This document shows positions 44,279 to 51,779 of a stretch of 64,000 nucleotides of DNA, in pieces. Both the position numbers and the translations under genes were made by a program. How positions within the stretch are numbered: the stretch's first letter is position 1; each line of letters starts with the position of its first letter. The notes under the pieces were generated by a model. That model was given only the letters and a program-made list of their open reading frames with translations. It was not told the DNA's origin and did not search any database. Source of the stretch: WJMB01 sp964581465 (lineage in GTDB: Bacteria; RBG-13-66-14); the NCBI GenBank assembly GCA_964581465.1, contig CAZOOP010000012.1, forward strand, positions 20,486-84,485, in the 5' to 3' direction.

Positions 44279-44295
44279 TGCCAAGAATACTCGTA

Positions 44296-44615
44296 GCATC
44301 GTATACCCTATCTGGACCTGATCGTGATTGTATCCTGTTGACAATAGAGGCAATACTCTTATGATGCCTGCCACAAAACGGCTAGTCAAAAAGTGGCAAC
44401 GAACACGGACCTGTTCCTTGGCGAACCTAGATACCAGCGGACCTGTATCTGCCTTGGAAACAGATTGCCACAGAAGTCTAAGTGTCATATTATCATATAA
44501 TAAGGTCATACCAAATGAACGCTTGCTGCTAGAAGGCGTATTCCAGGGAGTCAATAACGGCCTGGCAGGTCGTTCTCAATCAGCCTGATTTGGTCCGAAC
44601 ACGTTCCATGATGCC
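44296..44615 (-). mobile_element. MITE-like element, family D, intact with perfect target duplication
   Basis: 320 bp in reverse: GCATCGTATACCCTATCTGG to GGTCCGAACACGTTCCATGA then TGCC. Flanked by TACTCGTA on both sides (44288-44295, 44616-44623). Nearly identical to the copy at 30735-31055. Confidence 0.88.
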
Positions 44616-44623
44616 TACTCGTA

Positions 44624-45395
44624 GCGCTGTCACCGCTCTCAAGTTGATTGGTAGCACTCTATGCAGACTTGTTTAAGATAGGATGCTGAGTGTCACCAAG
44701 CTGCGGCTCCCGAAGGGCCCCCAGGCCCGCCGGGGAGAGAGAAAAGCCGAATACACACCATTGCGAACTTTAGCTGATCCAACCGGCCTATTCCCTCTTT
44801 GTGGCGCTCTCTTGCCTTGATCAGGGCAAAAGGCCACGTCCGAGCAGCCTCTCCGTGAGTTGTGGATCTTGGTTTGCTACCTTGTGGTGCTCTCTTGCGT
44901 TTTCTTTCAGTTGCGGAACAGAAACAACCGGCTCAGTAGCAGTAATAAGAGTATTGGTAAGAGCGAACCCTGGCTCCGAGCCGTTCATGAAGCAGTCGAG
45001 GCCTCCCGACGGATTTTAAAAACAGGCCCCTACGAGAGCAACAGCTAGTGAAGGCCTTAGTTTATCGAACACAGCACCAATAACGGCTCATCCGGATGCT
45101 TTCCGATGATCGGCACATCGTTTCACGGCCGCTGCCGGCAACCGCCGATGCACCCTGTCACGCTTATAGGCTTCAAGCGATCGTATCACAGGCGAGTATA
45201 CACCCTCAATTGAGCCGACGGAAGCTGGAGCTATCTGAGACACCGGCGACTCAACACCTGACGGGTATCGGATGTCCATCATCGATAAACACGCCCCTCA
45301 ACGGCACCGCTGCAGCTTCTGCGCCGTCTATGCTATCCTGGAACGACGTGAACACACCACCCGACGCCCGGCCTTGTCACAAGGATGGAGTCCCG
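44624..45395. other. Intergenic region upstream of the AraC-type regulator
   Basis: About 770 bp. An open frame continues upstream from the regulator to 45096 but has low-complexity, non-family residues and a weaker start, so it is treated as non-coding. No further repeat family or RNA gene was recognised. Confidence 0.35.
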
Positions 45396-46385
45396 ATGGA
45401 CCACCTCCAACGCCAAACCCGCCGCGAGTACGCCGCCCGGATCAACCGCGTCCAGGATTATCTCGCCGCGCATCTGCAGGATGAACTGGACCTGGAGACC
45501 CTGGCCGAGGTGGCCGGCTTCAGCCCCTGGCACTTCCACCGCGTCTTCCGGGGGATGACCGGCGAGACCCTGGCCGCTTTCACCCAGCGCCTGCGCCTCC
45601 AGGCGGCGGCCAACCGGCTGATCAACAGCCCCCGCGAAAAGGTCTCCACGGTGGCCTACGACTGCGGCTTCTCCAGTCCGTCCAACTTCGCCCGGGCCTT
45701 CAAGCGCCACTTCGGGCTCAGCGCCGGTGAGTTCCGCCGCCGTCGCGATCGCAAGATCGGAGCGGTCTACCGCAAGCAGGGACAAGGGGAGGGCAAGGTG
45801 GGAGAAGAAACCTCGCCGACGATGACGCATACTGGGGACGGCGTCGAAGACGTCGACGATACCCACCCCAACAACCCTTTATACGAGGAGGCGCGGATGC
45901 TGGACTACAAAGTGGTGGACTTCCCCAAGCGCACGGTGGCCTATGTGCAGGTCTCCCAGGGCTACGATCCGCAGCACATCGGCCCGGCCTTCCAGAAGGT
46001 GATCACCTGGGCCCAGGCCCACGGCCTGATGGACCCGCGGACCGAGGTCATCGGTCGCTCCCTGGACGATCCCGAGGTCACCCCGCCGGACAAGTGCCGC
46101 TACGACGCCTGTGTCACCGTTCCCCCGGGAACCAAGGGCGAGGGTGAGATCGGCGTCACCGAGCTGCCCGCGGGCCGTTACGTGACGGCCCGCGTCGAGG
46201 GCGAGTACTCCCGGGTCTCCGAGGTGCTGGGCGCGGCCTGGAGCGAGTTGTTCAAGGAATGGTTCCCCACCAGCGGCTACAAGCCGGGCAACACCCCCTG
46301 CATGGAGATCTATCGCGAAACTGAAGAGGAGTACAAGCAGGGCAAGATGGTCTGTGACATCTGCGAGCCCGTCGAGCCGCTGTAG
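45396..46385 (+). CDS. AraC-family regulator with GyrI-like effector domain
   Basis: 329 residues. Residues ~8-112 contain two AraC helix-turn-helix motifs (LDLETLAEVAGFSPWHFHRV and VSTVAYDCGFSSPSNFARAF followed by KRHFGLSAGEFRR). After a linker (~115-165, acidic), the C-terminal ~155 residues are a GyrI/SbmC-like domain (YKVVDFPKRTVAYVQVSQGY, GVTELPAGRYVTARVEGEYS, YKPGNTPCMEIY) that binds small molecules in related Rob- or SoxS-like multidrug regulators. Two Cys near the end (MVCDIC) are unusual. ATG has AAGGATGGAG upstream. The target is unknown; the Thi4-like gene downstream has its own promoter. Confidence 0.9.
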   Translation: MDHLQRQTRREYAARINRVQDYLAAHLQDELDLETLAEVAGFSPWHFHRVFRGMTGETLAAFTQRLRLQAAANRLINSPREKVSTVAYDCGFSSPSNFARAFKRHFGLSAGEFRRRRDRKIGAVYRKQGQGEGKVGEETSPTMTHTGDGVEDVDDTHPNNPLYEEARMLDYKVVDFPKRTVAYVQVSQGYDPQHIGPAFQKVITWAQAHGLMDPRTEVIGRSLDDPEVTPPDKCRYDACVTVPPGTKGEGEIGVTELPAGRYVTARVEGEYSRVSEVLGAAWSELFKEWFPTSGYKPGNTPCMEIYRETEEEYKQGKMVCDICEPVEPL

Positions 46386-46420
46386 GAACGGCTGAGCAGC
46401 ATCTTGCAGTGAAGAGGGGG

Positions 46421-46442
46421 CGGGGTCGTAACAGGCCCCGCC
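46421..46442 (+). terminator. Possible terminator of the AraC-type regulator gene
   Basis: GGCGGGG-TCGTAACA-GGCCCCGCC stem without a long T-run, 35 bp after the stop. Confidence 0.4.
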
Positions 46443-46451
46443 TATCGAGTC

Positions 46452-46480
46452 TTGACCCCCTCCCGCGACGGCGTTATTAT
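46452..46480 (+). promoter_or_regulatory. Sigma-70-like promoter of the Thi4-like gene
   Basis: TTGACC (46452-46457), 17-bp spacer, TATTAT (46475-46480), 48 bp before the start at 46528. Confidence 0.6.
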
Positions 46481-46527
46481 CTCTGCTGATTCGCAACCGA
46501 TCATCAACCCAAAGCCGAAGGAGGCAG

Positions 46528-47340
46528 ATGGGCATCTTCGCAGCGGTGGGAGAGAAGGCCATCACCCGGGCCATCGTCAACGAGTGGTCGCGCTTCATCG
46601 AGGCCTACGCCGAGAGCGATGTCATCATCGTGGGCGGCGGTCCGGCCGGGCTGATCTGCGCCCACGATTTGGCCGCCGCCGGGGTAAAGGTCCTGGTCAT
46701 CGAACGCAACCCCCACCTGGGCGGGGGCTTCTGGACCGGCGGCTACTTCATGGCCCCGCTGACCTACCGCTCACCGGCGGACAAAATCCTCGACGAGTTC
46801 AATATCCGCCACACGGAGGTCGAGCCAGGGCTGCACGTCTCGCCGGCGCCGCTGAACGTCTCGCGCTTCATCTGCGCCGCCTATGACGCCGGAGCCCGCT
46901 TCCTCAACTGCACCAGCGTCTTCGACGTCGTGCTGCGCGGCAAGCGGCCGGGTACCGACGTCGACCTCTCCGAGGCGCGCATCGGCGGCGTGGTGATCAA
47001 CTGGACCTCGCTGGAATACCTGCCCCGGGGTCTCAACACCCTGGACCCGGTCTGTCTGGAGGCCAAGGTGATCATCGACGACACAGGCCACGAGGCCGGA
47101 GTGATGCACATGCTGGCCCGGCGAGGATTGATGGAGCTCAAGCAGGAACAGCCGATGTGGATCGAGCGCTCCGAGGATGAGATCGTCGAGCACACCGGCG
47201 AGGTCTACCCGGGCCTGGTGGCCATCGGGATGAGCGTGGCCAGCTTCCACGGCCTGACCCGCATGGGACCGACCTTCGGCGCCATGTTGCTCTCTGGTCG
47301 TCGCGGAGCCGAGGTGACCCGGGAGATCCTGGGGAAGTAG
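46528..47340 (+). CDS. thi4: Thi4-type thiazole synthase
   Basis: 270 residues, the bacterial/archaeal THI4 length. An FAD/NAD-binding start VIIVGGGPAGLICAHDLA, ERNPHLGGGFWTGGYFM, the DDTGHEAGVMHMLARRG motif and C-terminal PGLVAIGMSVASFHGLTRMG-PTFGAMLLSG all match. The family makes the thiazole of thiamine from NAD, glycine and sulfur. Yeast-type enzymes donate sulfur from an active-site Cys two residues before the DP of CMDP, where archaeal enzymes have His. Here the aligned stretch is GLNTLDP, giving Thr by my alignment. A sulfide-using type is likely, but the alignment needs confirmation. ATG preceded by AAGGAGG. Confidence 0.85.
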   Translation: MGIFAAVGEKAITRAIVNEWSRFIEAYAESDVIIVGGGPAGLICAHDLAAAGVKVLVIERNPHLGGGFWTGGYFMAPLTYRSPADKILDEFNIRHTEVEPGLHVSPAPLNVSRFICAAYDAGARFLNCTSVFDVVLRGKRPGTDVDLSEARIGGVVINWTSLEYLPRGLNTLDPVCLEAKVIIDDTGHEAGVMHMLARRGLMELKQEQPMWIERSEDEIVEHTGEVYPGLVAIGMSVASFHGLTRMGPTFGAMLLSGRRGAEVTREILGK

Positions 47341-47393
47341 CCCGATGTCGATAAACCTATACGGTTACCACACCGCCCGTCCCGGGAGGCGCA

Positions 47394-47942
47394 ATGTGTA
47401 GACTCCGGTATTGGATCGTTTTACTCCTTCTCGGCCTGCTTATCATCAGCGTCGCCGGTTGTGGTGATGAAGGTGATGATCCCGAGAACACCCAGACCGA
47501 AAGCGAGCAAACGCCGCGAGAGCTGGCCGAGGAACGGGCGCCCCGCGCCGTCGAGACGGCGAACGAGCTGTTGACCGCGCTGCGTGACGCCGATCGCGCC
47601 GCGATCGAGAAGCTCTGCTTCCGGGATATCGAAACCGTCGCCGACGAGCTGGGGCTCAGCGCCGAGGAGGTCGAGCGGAACCGGCTGGAGCAGCAGTTAC
47701 AGTTGGTGGCCTTCGAGGCCTTCTGGAACGACATGGTCCTCTCCGGCGCCTACAGCCTGGATTCCTGGAGCGAGCCGACGGCGGCGGAGATCGCCCCGGC
47801 CGAGGGCCACCCGGAGCTGATCGTCTACCTGACCGTCAGCGACCTGGAGTACACGCTCTATGGCGAGCGGTTGACCGCCGAAGAGCTGGTGATCCCCGTG
47901 TTCAACCTGGGCGAGCGCTGGTACTGTCAGTGGCCGTTCTGA
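47394..47942 (+). CDS. Small lipoprotein of unknown function
   Basis: 182 residues. Signal and lipobox MCRLRYWIVLLLLGLLIISV-AGC. After an acidic linker (GDEGDDPENTQTESEQTPRE), residues ~50-180 form a mixed alpha/beta region (VETANELLTALRDADRAAIE, LIVYLTVSDLEYTLYGERLT, FNLGERWYCQWPF). This looks like the NTF2-like or DUF4878-type folds seen in lipoproteins, but it is not assignable. ATG with GGGAGG upstream. Not clearly linked to the Thi4-like gene 53 bp upstream. Confidence 0.65.
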   Translation: MCRLRYWIVLLLLGLLIISVAGCGDEGDDPENTQTESEQTPRELAEERAPRAVETANELLTALRDADRAAIEKLCFRDIETVADELGLSAEEVERNRLEQQLQLVAFEAFWNDMVLSGAYSLDSWSEPTAAEIAPAEGHPELIVYLTVSDLEYTLYGERLTAEELVIPVFNLGERWYCQWPF

Positions 47943-47964
47943 GCTGATTCGGGATAGATGTGAA

Positions 47965-47993
47965 TGAAAACCGGCCCGCGGGCCGGTTTTCAT
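47965..47993. terminator. Bidirectional terminator
   Basis: GAAAACCGGCCC-GCGG-GCCGGTTTTC stem with T- and A-rich flanks between convergent lipoprotein genes. Confidence 0.8.
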
Positions 47994-48131
47994 TATCCAG
48001 CTCATCCCGGGGACGCGCCTCTCCCTCCCCCGGCCCGGCACGGTTCTCGCATTCGCGACGGACCCATAGGTCCGTCGCGGCAACAACCGCGCCGGGCCTT
48101 CGTTATCGGTATGCGGTGGCCTTGGTCGTGA

Positions 48132-48500
48132 TTACCAGTCGATCGCGCTGTCCTGGATGTAGTAGCCCTTTTCGCCGTAGAACAGGCGCAGTTCGATGCG
48201 GGCGGGGTCGTCGAGGTCGCTGTCGAGGGCGAAATGAACGGCCAGGGTGTTCTGGTTGGAGTCGATCTCGCAGTAGTCGACGACGGCGTAGCCCGTGTCG
48301 CGCAGCTCGTCCAGGGCGGCGGTGAAGGCCGTGTGGTCTCGATCGTACTTGAAGAAGTCGCGCAGCGTCGCGGAGCTGTCGGCTTCGATGGCGGCGACGA
48401 GATCGTCGGCGAAGTCGTCGAGGTGGTAATGATCGGCCCCGCAGGCCAGCAGGAGCAGGACGGTCAGCGGGATCAGCGTCAGGCTGCGGATGATGGTCAC
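48132..48500 (-). CDS. Small lipoprotein of unknown function
   Basis: 122 residues from GTG at 48500 (VTIIRSLTLIPLTVLLLLAC as leader with lipobox LLLAC). The mature domain (DDFADDLVAAIEADSSATLR, FFKYDRDHTAFTAALDELRD, RIELRLFYGEKGYYIQDSAI) resembles, in general shape, the 47394 lipoprotein (short helices, then strands ending in Tyr/Trp). Start choice is uncertain: an ATG at 48536 would lengthen the leader. No family recognised. Confidence 0.55.
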   Translation of the reverse strand: MTIIRSLTLIPLTVLLLLACGADHYHLDDFADDLVAAIEADSSATLRDFFKYDRDHTAFTAALDELRDTGYAVVDYCEIDSNQNTLAVHFALDSDLDDPARIELRLFYGEKGYYIQDSAIDW

Positions 48501-48700
48501 GACGGCCCCCGGGGTTGGTTGGCGGTGTTTGTGCATACCAGATCCTATCGCTGGAATCATAGGCCAGCGGGCGGTAGACTGGCAAGGGTCTCAATTGGGT
48601 CGATTGACCTGGCTGGGGTACATTCCGTTCTATAGTGAGAATACTTCTCAACTAATCCGGCCTCGGTCGGTCCCCATTTACCTCAACTTTCGGAGGAACG

Positions 48701-48943
48701 ATGAAGCGTCTTACCGTGCTCTTGGTCCTGCTGCTGGTCGTTGGCGCCCTGCCCGCCCTCGCCGACGCTGGCGACGCGGACTGCGTCTGCGATGTCGAAA
48801 CCGGCCAGTGCTCCCGCTCCGAAGAAGACGGCGAGAGGACCGCCGCCGACTACGAACTCGACGACCCCTGTCCCTGCGGCTGCGGCCACACGCTGGAAAG
48901 CTGCACCTGCCCCGACGGCCACTGCGGCATCGAGATGCCCTGA
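48701..48943 (+). CDS. Small exported cysteine-rich peptide
   Basis: 80 residues. Signal peptide MKRLTVLLVLLLVVGALPAL-ADA, then an acidic Cys-rich mature part with eight Cys: DCVCDVETGQCSRSEEDGER, DDPCPCGCGHTLESCTCPDG, HCGIEMP. Could bind metal ions or be disulfide-stabilised; no family assigned. ATG with GGAGGAACG upstream. A terminator follows 20 bp after the stop. A second Cys-rich exported peptide gene follows at 49100. Confidence 0.75.
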   Translation: MKRLTVLLVLLLVVGALPALADAGDADCVCDVETGQCSRSEEDGERTAADYELDDPCPCGCGHTLESCTCPDGHCGIEMP

Positions 48944-48960
48944 GACCGATGATCATAATT

Positions 48961-48993
48961 GAGAGCGGACCACGACGGGGTCCGCTCTTTGTC
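48961..48993 (+). terminator. Terminator of the 48701 gene
   Basis: GAGCGGACC-ACGACG-GGGTCCGCTC followed by TTTGTCTC. Confidence 0.75.
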
Positions 48994-49010
48994 TCAACAA
49001 TGAAACTTTG

Positions 49011-49039
49011 TTGACATACGTCCGCGGGCCTGTTAGTCT
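49011..49039 (+). promoter_or_regulatory. Sigma-70-like promoter of the 49100 gene
   Basis: TTGACA (49011-49016), 17-bp spacer, TAGTCT (49034-49039), about 60 bp upstream of the start. Confidence 0.6.
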
Positions 49040-49099
49040 GACATTCATCAAATATGATGCATAATTGCAGTTCACTGACCAAGTTAACCAAGGAGTTTC

Positions 49100-49330
49100 A
49101 TGCTACGCAAACTGCTGCCCCTGCTGGTCATCGCCCTGATCTTGATCGCCGGTGTGGTGTTCGCCGAGACCACCCACGAAGAGAGCGGATGCACCGGTGA
49201 ATGCGCTGATTGCGACGGCGATTGCGCTGATTGCGAAGACTGCGAGAGCGACTGCGATTGCAAGGACGACGAGGTCGAGGCCGAAAACTGCCCACCCGAA
49301 CCCTGCGAGGGCTGCCCGCACAGCGGCTAG
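49100..49330 (+). CDS. Small exported acidic cysteine-rich peptide
   Basis: 76 residues. Signal peptide MLRKLLPLLVIALILIAGVV-FAE. The mature ~53 residues carry 11 Cys among many Asp/Glu (SGCTGECADCDGDCADCEDC, then ESDCDCKDDEVEAENCPPEP, CEGCPHSG). The CxxC/CDC pattern suggests a metal-binding or thiol-buffer peptide outside the cytoplasm. No family recognised. ATG with AAGGAG upstream; own promoter and terminator. Confidence 0.75.
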   Translation: MLRKLLPLLVIALILIAGVVFAETTHEESGCTGECADCDGDCADCEDCESDCDCKDDEVEAENCPPEPCEGCPHSG

Positions 49331-49348
49331 TAGATCCCGACGGATAGA

Positions 49349-49381
49349 AGAAAACCCCCGGTCCGGACCGGGGGTTTTCTA
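49349..49381 (+). terminator. Terminator of the 49100 gene
   Basis: AGAAAACCCCCGGTC-CGG-ACCGGGGGTTTTCT, a very stable stem with T-run, 19 bp after the stop. Confidence 0.88.
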
Positions 49382-49383
49382 TT

Positions 49384-49607
49384 GGGATCATCGCATGACC
49401 AGAACCGACGGCGGACCTTGAGACTTTCGACTAATGGTCGAATCCCGATGCGGAACCAACATCCGCGGACTTCCAGCGTAACTAAATGTAAGCCCAGATA
49501 TATCGCCACCGAGCAGCGGTATGACAATGGCGACGACTATGAGCTATCAAGCGTTGAATGATAATCCATTAGCTGGATGAGTCGGTTTCGATACGAGTGA
49601 TAATCCC
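49384..49607 (+). mobile_element. MITE-like element, family A, internally shortened
   Basis: GGGATCATCGCATGACCAGA to ATACGAGTGATAATCCC, 224 bp. The right ~120 bp match family A well (TATGAGCTATCAAGCGTTGA); the centre is deleted. No clear target duplication. Confidence 0.6.
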
Positions 49608-49621
49608 TTCTTCTATGGTGC

Positions 49622-49650
49622 AAGAAACCCGCCCTACCGCGGGTTGAATA
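49622..49650 (-). terminator. Terminator of the Fe-S/FMN gene cluster
   Basis: On the minus strand AACCCGC-GGTAGG-GCGGGTTTCTT, 25 bp after the stop at 49674. Confidence 0.7.
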
Positions 49651-49673
49651 ATGGTGACTGAGCTTTACGTAAA

Positions 49674-50660
49674 TCATACTTCGAACAGGCTCCGCTTGGC
49701 GGCGATGGCCTTACCCGCGGCCGACAGGGCGCTGATGCCGTTGGGGCAGCGCGCGGCGCAGCGGGCGCAGCCCACGCAGTACTTGGCCAGCTCCTCCACG
49801 CGGTCATAGTTGCCCAGCCGGGTCTCGAGGACCATGGTCATCGGCAGGGGGACGTCGTCCTCGACGCGGCCCACGGGACAGACACCCACGCAGGCCTGGC
49901 AGTTGTAGCAGTTGAGGCTCTCGCCGGTGTTGCGGATGACCACGCCGGAGATCATGAAGTCGAGCATGAAGATGATGCCGTAGATGATGCAGAGCTGGAA
50001 GATCATCTCGCGGCTGAACTCGCCGTAGGTCAGCCATTGGAGAGCCTCGACGTAGAAGGGCTGCTCGCCTGCGCCGCCGGCCTGTTGGAGGGCCTGGTAG
50101 GCGGCGGACTTGATGCCGTCGGAGGTGTAGGTGGCTCCGGAGACGGCGTCGACGTCGAGGCTGCGCGCGGCGGCGATGCGGCCGGGCAGCTCGTCGATGG
50201 CTTCATCCACGGCGGGGCGACCCTGGGATTCGCTCTCGGCGGTGACCTCGAGTTCTACTGTACCGCCGACGCCGATGGTGGCGGTGACCTCGAGAGGCTC
50301 GACGGCGTTCTTGCCCACGCCGGTGCCCACGTAGGTCCCGGGCTGCAGGGCGGTGAAGTCGATACGCTCGGCCTCCTCGAGCAGGTAGTAGGAGGCGGTC
50401 AGCAGGGTCGGGACGATGAGGATCAGCCCGACCAGCACCAGGCGGTTCTTGCGCGCCCAGCGCAACCCCGGACCGACGAAGAAGAAGCTCAGACCCAGGA
50501 TGATCACCAACAGCAGGCGGGCCGGGGGAAAGAAGATCGCCACGACGATGGTGGCCAGGGCGATACGCCAGGGGCGGCTGGGCAGCAGCCGGGCGACGAG
50601 GGAGCGCTCACCGCCGGGACGGCCCTGGGTGATCACCGCGCTGGACTCAGCGCTCGGCAA
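49674..50660 (-). CDS. Membrane FMN-binding protein with two [4Fe-4S] clusters
   Basis: 328 residues. Hydrophobic helices near ~32-65, ~74-91 and ~219-242. Between them lies an FMN-binding domain with SGATYT (174-179), the site where Thr carries covalent FMN in RnfG/NqrC-type proteins. The C-terminus has two cluster motifs: CYNCQACVGVCP (251-262) and CVGCARCAARCP (295-306). The architecture recalls NosR/RnfG-like electron carriers. It probably passes electrons across or along the membrane. TTG start has a GGAGGAGG-rich upstream region and overlaps the preceding gene by 14 bp. Last gene of the minus-strand cluster. Confidence 0.82.
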   Translation of the reverse strand: MPSAESSAVITQGRPGGERSLVARLLPSRPWRIALATIVVAIFFPPARLLLVIILGLSFFFVGPGLRWARKNRLVLVGLILIVPTLLTASYYLLEEAERIDFTALQPGTYVGTGVGKNAVEPLEVTATIGVGGTVELEVTAESESQGRPAVDEAIDELPGRIAAARSLDVDAVSGATYTSDGIKSAAYQALQQAGGAGEQPFYVEALQWLTYGEFSREMIFQLCIIYGIIFMLDFMISGVVIRNTGESLNCYNCQACVGVCPVGRVEDDVPLPMTMVLETRLGNYDRVEELAKYCVGCARCAARCPNGISALSAAGKAIAAKRSLFEV

Positions 50661-51315
50661 CCTGCACCTCCTCCTGCTCGGCGATGATCGCCGTCATCTG
50701 CTCGTAGAGCCGAGCAACCTTGTCATAACCCTCGCGTGAATAGCGCGCCCGGGCGGCTTCAGGGGTCAGCGGCTCCCGGGTTCCGGGATCGATGAAGCCG
50801 TCCTCGAGCACCAGCTCGGCGGAGATCTTGCCATCCTCCAGGGCCTCCAGGGAAAGCTCCTGCATCCGGGCGGCGATCTCCGGGATGTTGATCTCGAGGA
50901 TGCACCACTTGGTGCAGTTTCCGCACTGGGTGCAGCGCAGGCCGCCCTGACGGATGAAGCGCTCGTAGTCGGCGGTACGGCTGGCCACGACCATCTCGAC
51001 GGGGTAGATGAACTCGGGGCAGTTCTCGCCCTCGGGCTGTGAGAGCACGCGCATGCAACTGCGATCCTCGAGACAGTAGACCGAATAGCCGGTGCCGATG
51101 AAAACGGACTTGAAGATGACGAAGGCCAGCGTCAGGGCGATAATCACCATGGCGATGCGGTTGAGATGCTTGGTGAGCATCCGGTGCTGGCTCTTCGAGA
51201 TAAACTGGTAGCGGCGCACGCCGGGCAGGACCTCGATCTCCTCCCGGGGACGCTCATAGACCAGCCCGTCTTCACCGGTCGCCTTCTTGCGCTGTTTGTC
51301 GTCTTTCTCAGCCAT
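50647..51315 (-). CDS. Single-helix membrane protein with one [4Fe-4S] motif
   Basis: 222 residues. A charged N-terminus (~50 residues), one helix (~54-72, RIAMVIIALTLAFVIFKSVF), two Cys (YCLEDRSC), then CTQCGNCTKWC (128-138), a four-Cys cluster motif of the ferredoxin type. The remaining ~85 residues are helical and acidic. Probably an electron-transfer partner of the FMN/Fe-S protein encoded next (14-bp overlap). No named family recognised. Confidence 0.72.
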   Translation of the reverse strand: MAEKDDKQRKKATGEDGLVYERPREEIEVLPGVRRYQFISKSQHRMLTKHLNRIAMVIIALTLAFVIFKSVFIGTGYSVYCLEDRSCMRVLSQPEGENCPEFIYPVEMVVASRTADYERFIRQGGLRCTQCGNCTKWCILEINIPEIAARMQELSLEALEDGKISAELVLEDGFIDPGTREPLTPEAARARYSREGYDKVARLYEQMTAIIAEQEEVQVAER

Positions 51316-51402
51316 TGTCGCCTAGGTGTGGGAACGGCTCAGTCAGCCGCCGGTTGGATGGCGTTCACTGTCGGATCAACCTGGAATTTGGGGCGGTCAA
51401 TA

Positions 51403-51555
51403 TTAAGTCAGCAGATACAGCACGGCAACCAACACGCCGCCCAGGGCCCCCTGCAACAGGCCCTTGCGGGTGCGAAAATCCATGGCGTAGGCGATGATCA
51501 AGCCGGAGATCGCCCCGCCGAAAAGGAAGGCCAGCCAAGTGGCGAAATCACTCAT
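51403..51555 (-). CDS. 50-residue two-helix membrane peptide
   Basis: MSDFATWLAFLFGGAISGLI then IAYAMDFRTRKGLLQGALGG and VLVAVLYLLT. It resembles the last ~55 residues of the adjacent permease (ATWITFLLGGAVAGVMMSIA ... LAQGAVGGAIAGALLLAT) with the same ATW-x-x-F-L-x-G-G-A start and L-x-QGA-x-GG second helix, so it is a paralogue of that hairpin. It lies between the Fe-S gene and palindrome copy 4. ATG at 51555 has weak upstream purines. Possible small subunit. Confidence 0.6.
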   Translation of the reverse strand: MSDFATWLAFLFGGAISGLIIAYAMDFRTRKGLLQGALGGVLVAVLYLLT

Positions 51556-51596
51556 GGTTCACTTCCCGCGCTGCGGTGAGGTGCTTTGGTCGCCCC

Positions 51597-51779
51597 GGCG
51601 GCGCCGCGACACCCGGCCGCCAACCGTCGTCATTGCGAGACCCGCCCGGCGGCTGTGGCACGTTTCTTGCAGCAGGGCGAGGCGGCCGTTTCGCGGTCCC
51701 CGCGTCGGTTTCCGCAAGAAACGTGCCACAGCCGCCGGGGATGCGGGCGAGGGTTCGGCGTCGGTGTCGCGGCGCCGCC
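51597..51779. repeat. Nested double palindrome with convergent sigma-54-like motifs, copy 4
   Basis: Inner arms 51651-51670 (GGCTGTGGCACGTTTCTTGC) and 51714-51733 (perfect complement), the stem extending outward to 51646 and 51738. The outer half of the arm differs from other copies (CTG for CGT) and both arms changed together. Outer arms 51597-51613 (GGCGGCGCCGCGACACC) and 51763-51779 pair perfectly over 17 bp; the right one abuts the permease stop codon. Loop starts AGCAGGGCGAGGCGGCC, like copy 1. Confidence 0.88.

Noticed and set aside
45096..45395. Upstream extension of the AraC-type regulator
   Set aside because: Residues are not family-like, and a good ribosome-binding site precedes the ATG at 45396.
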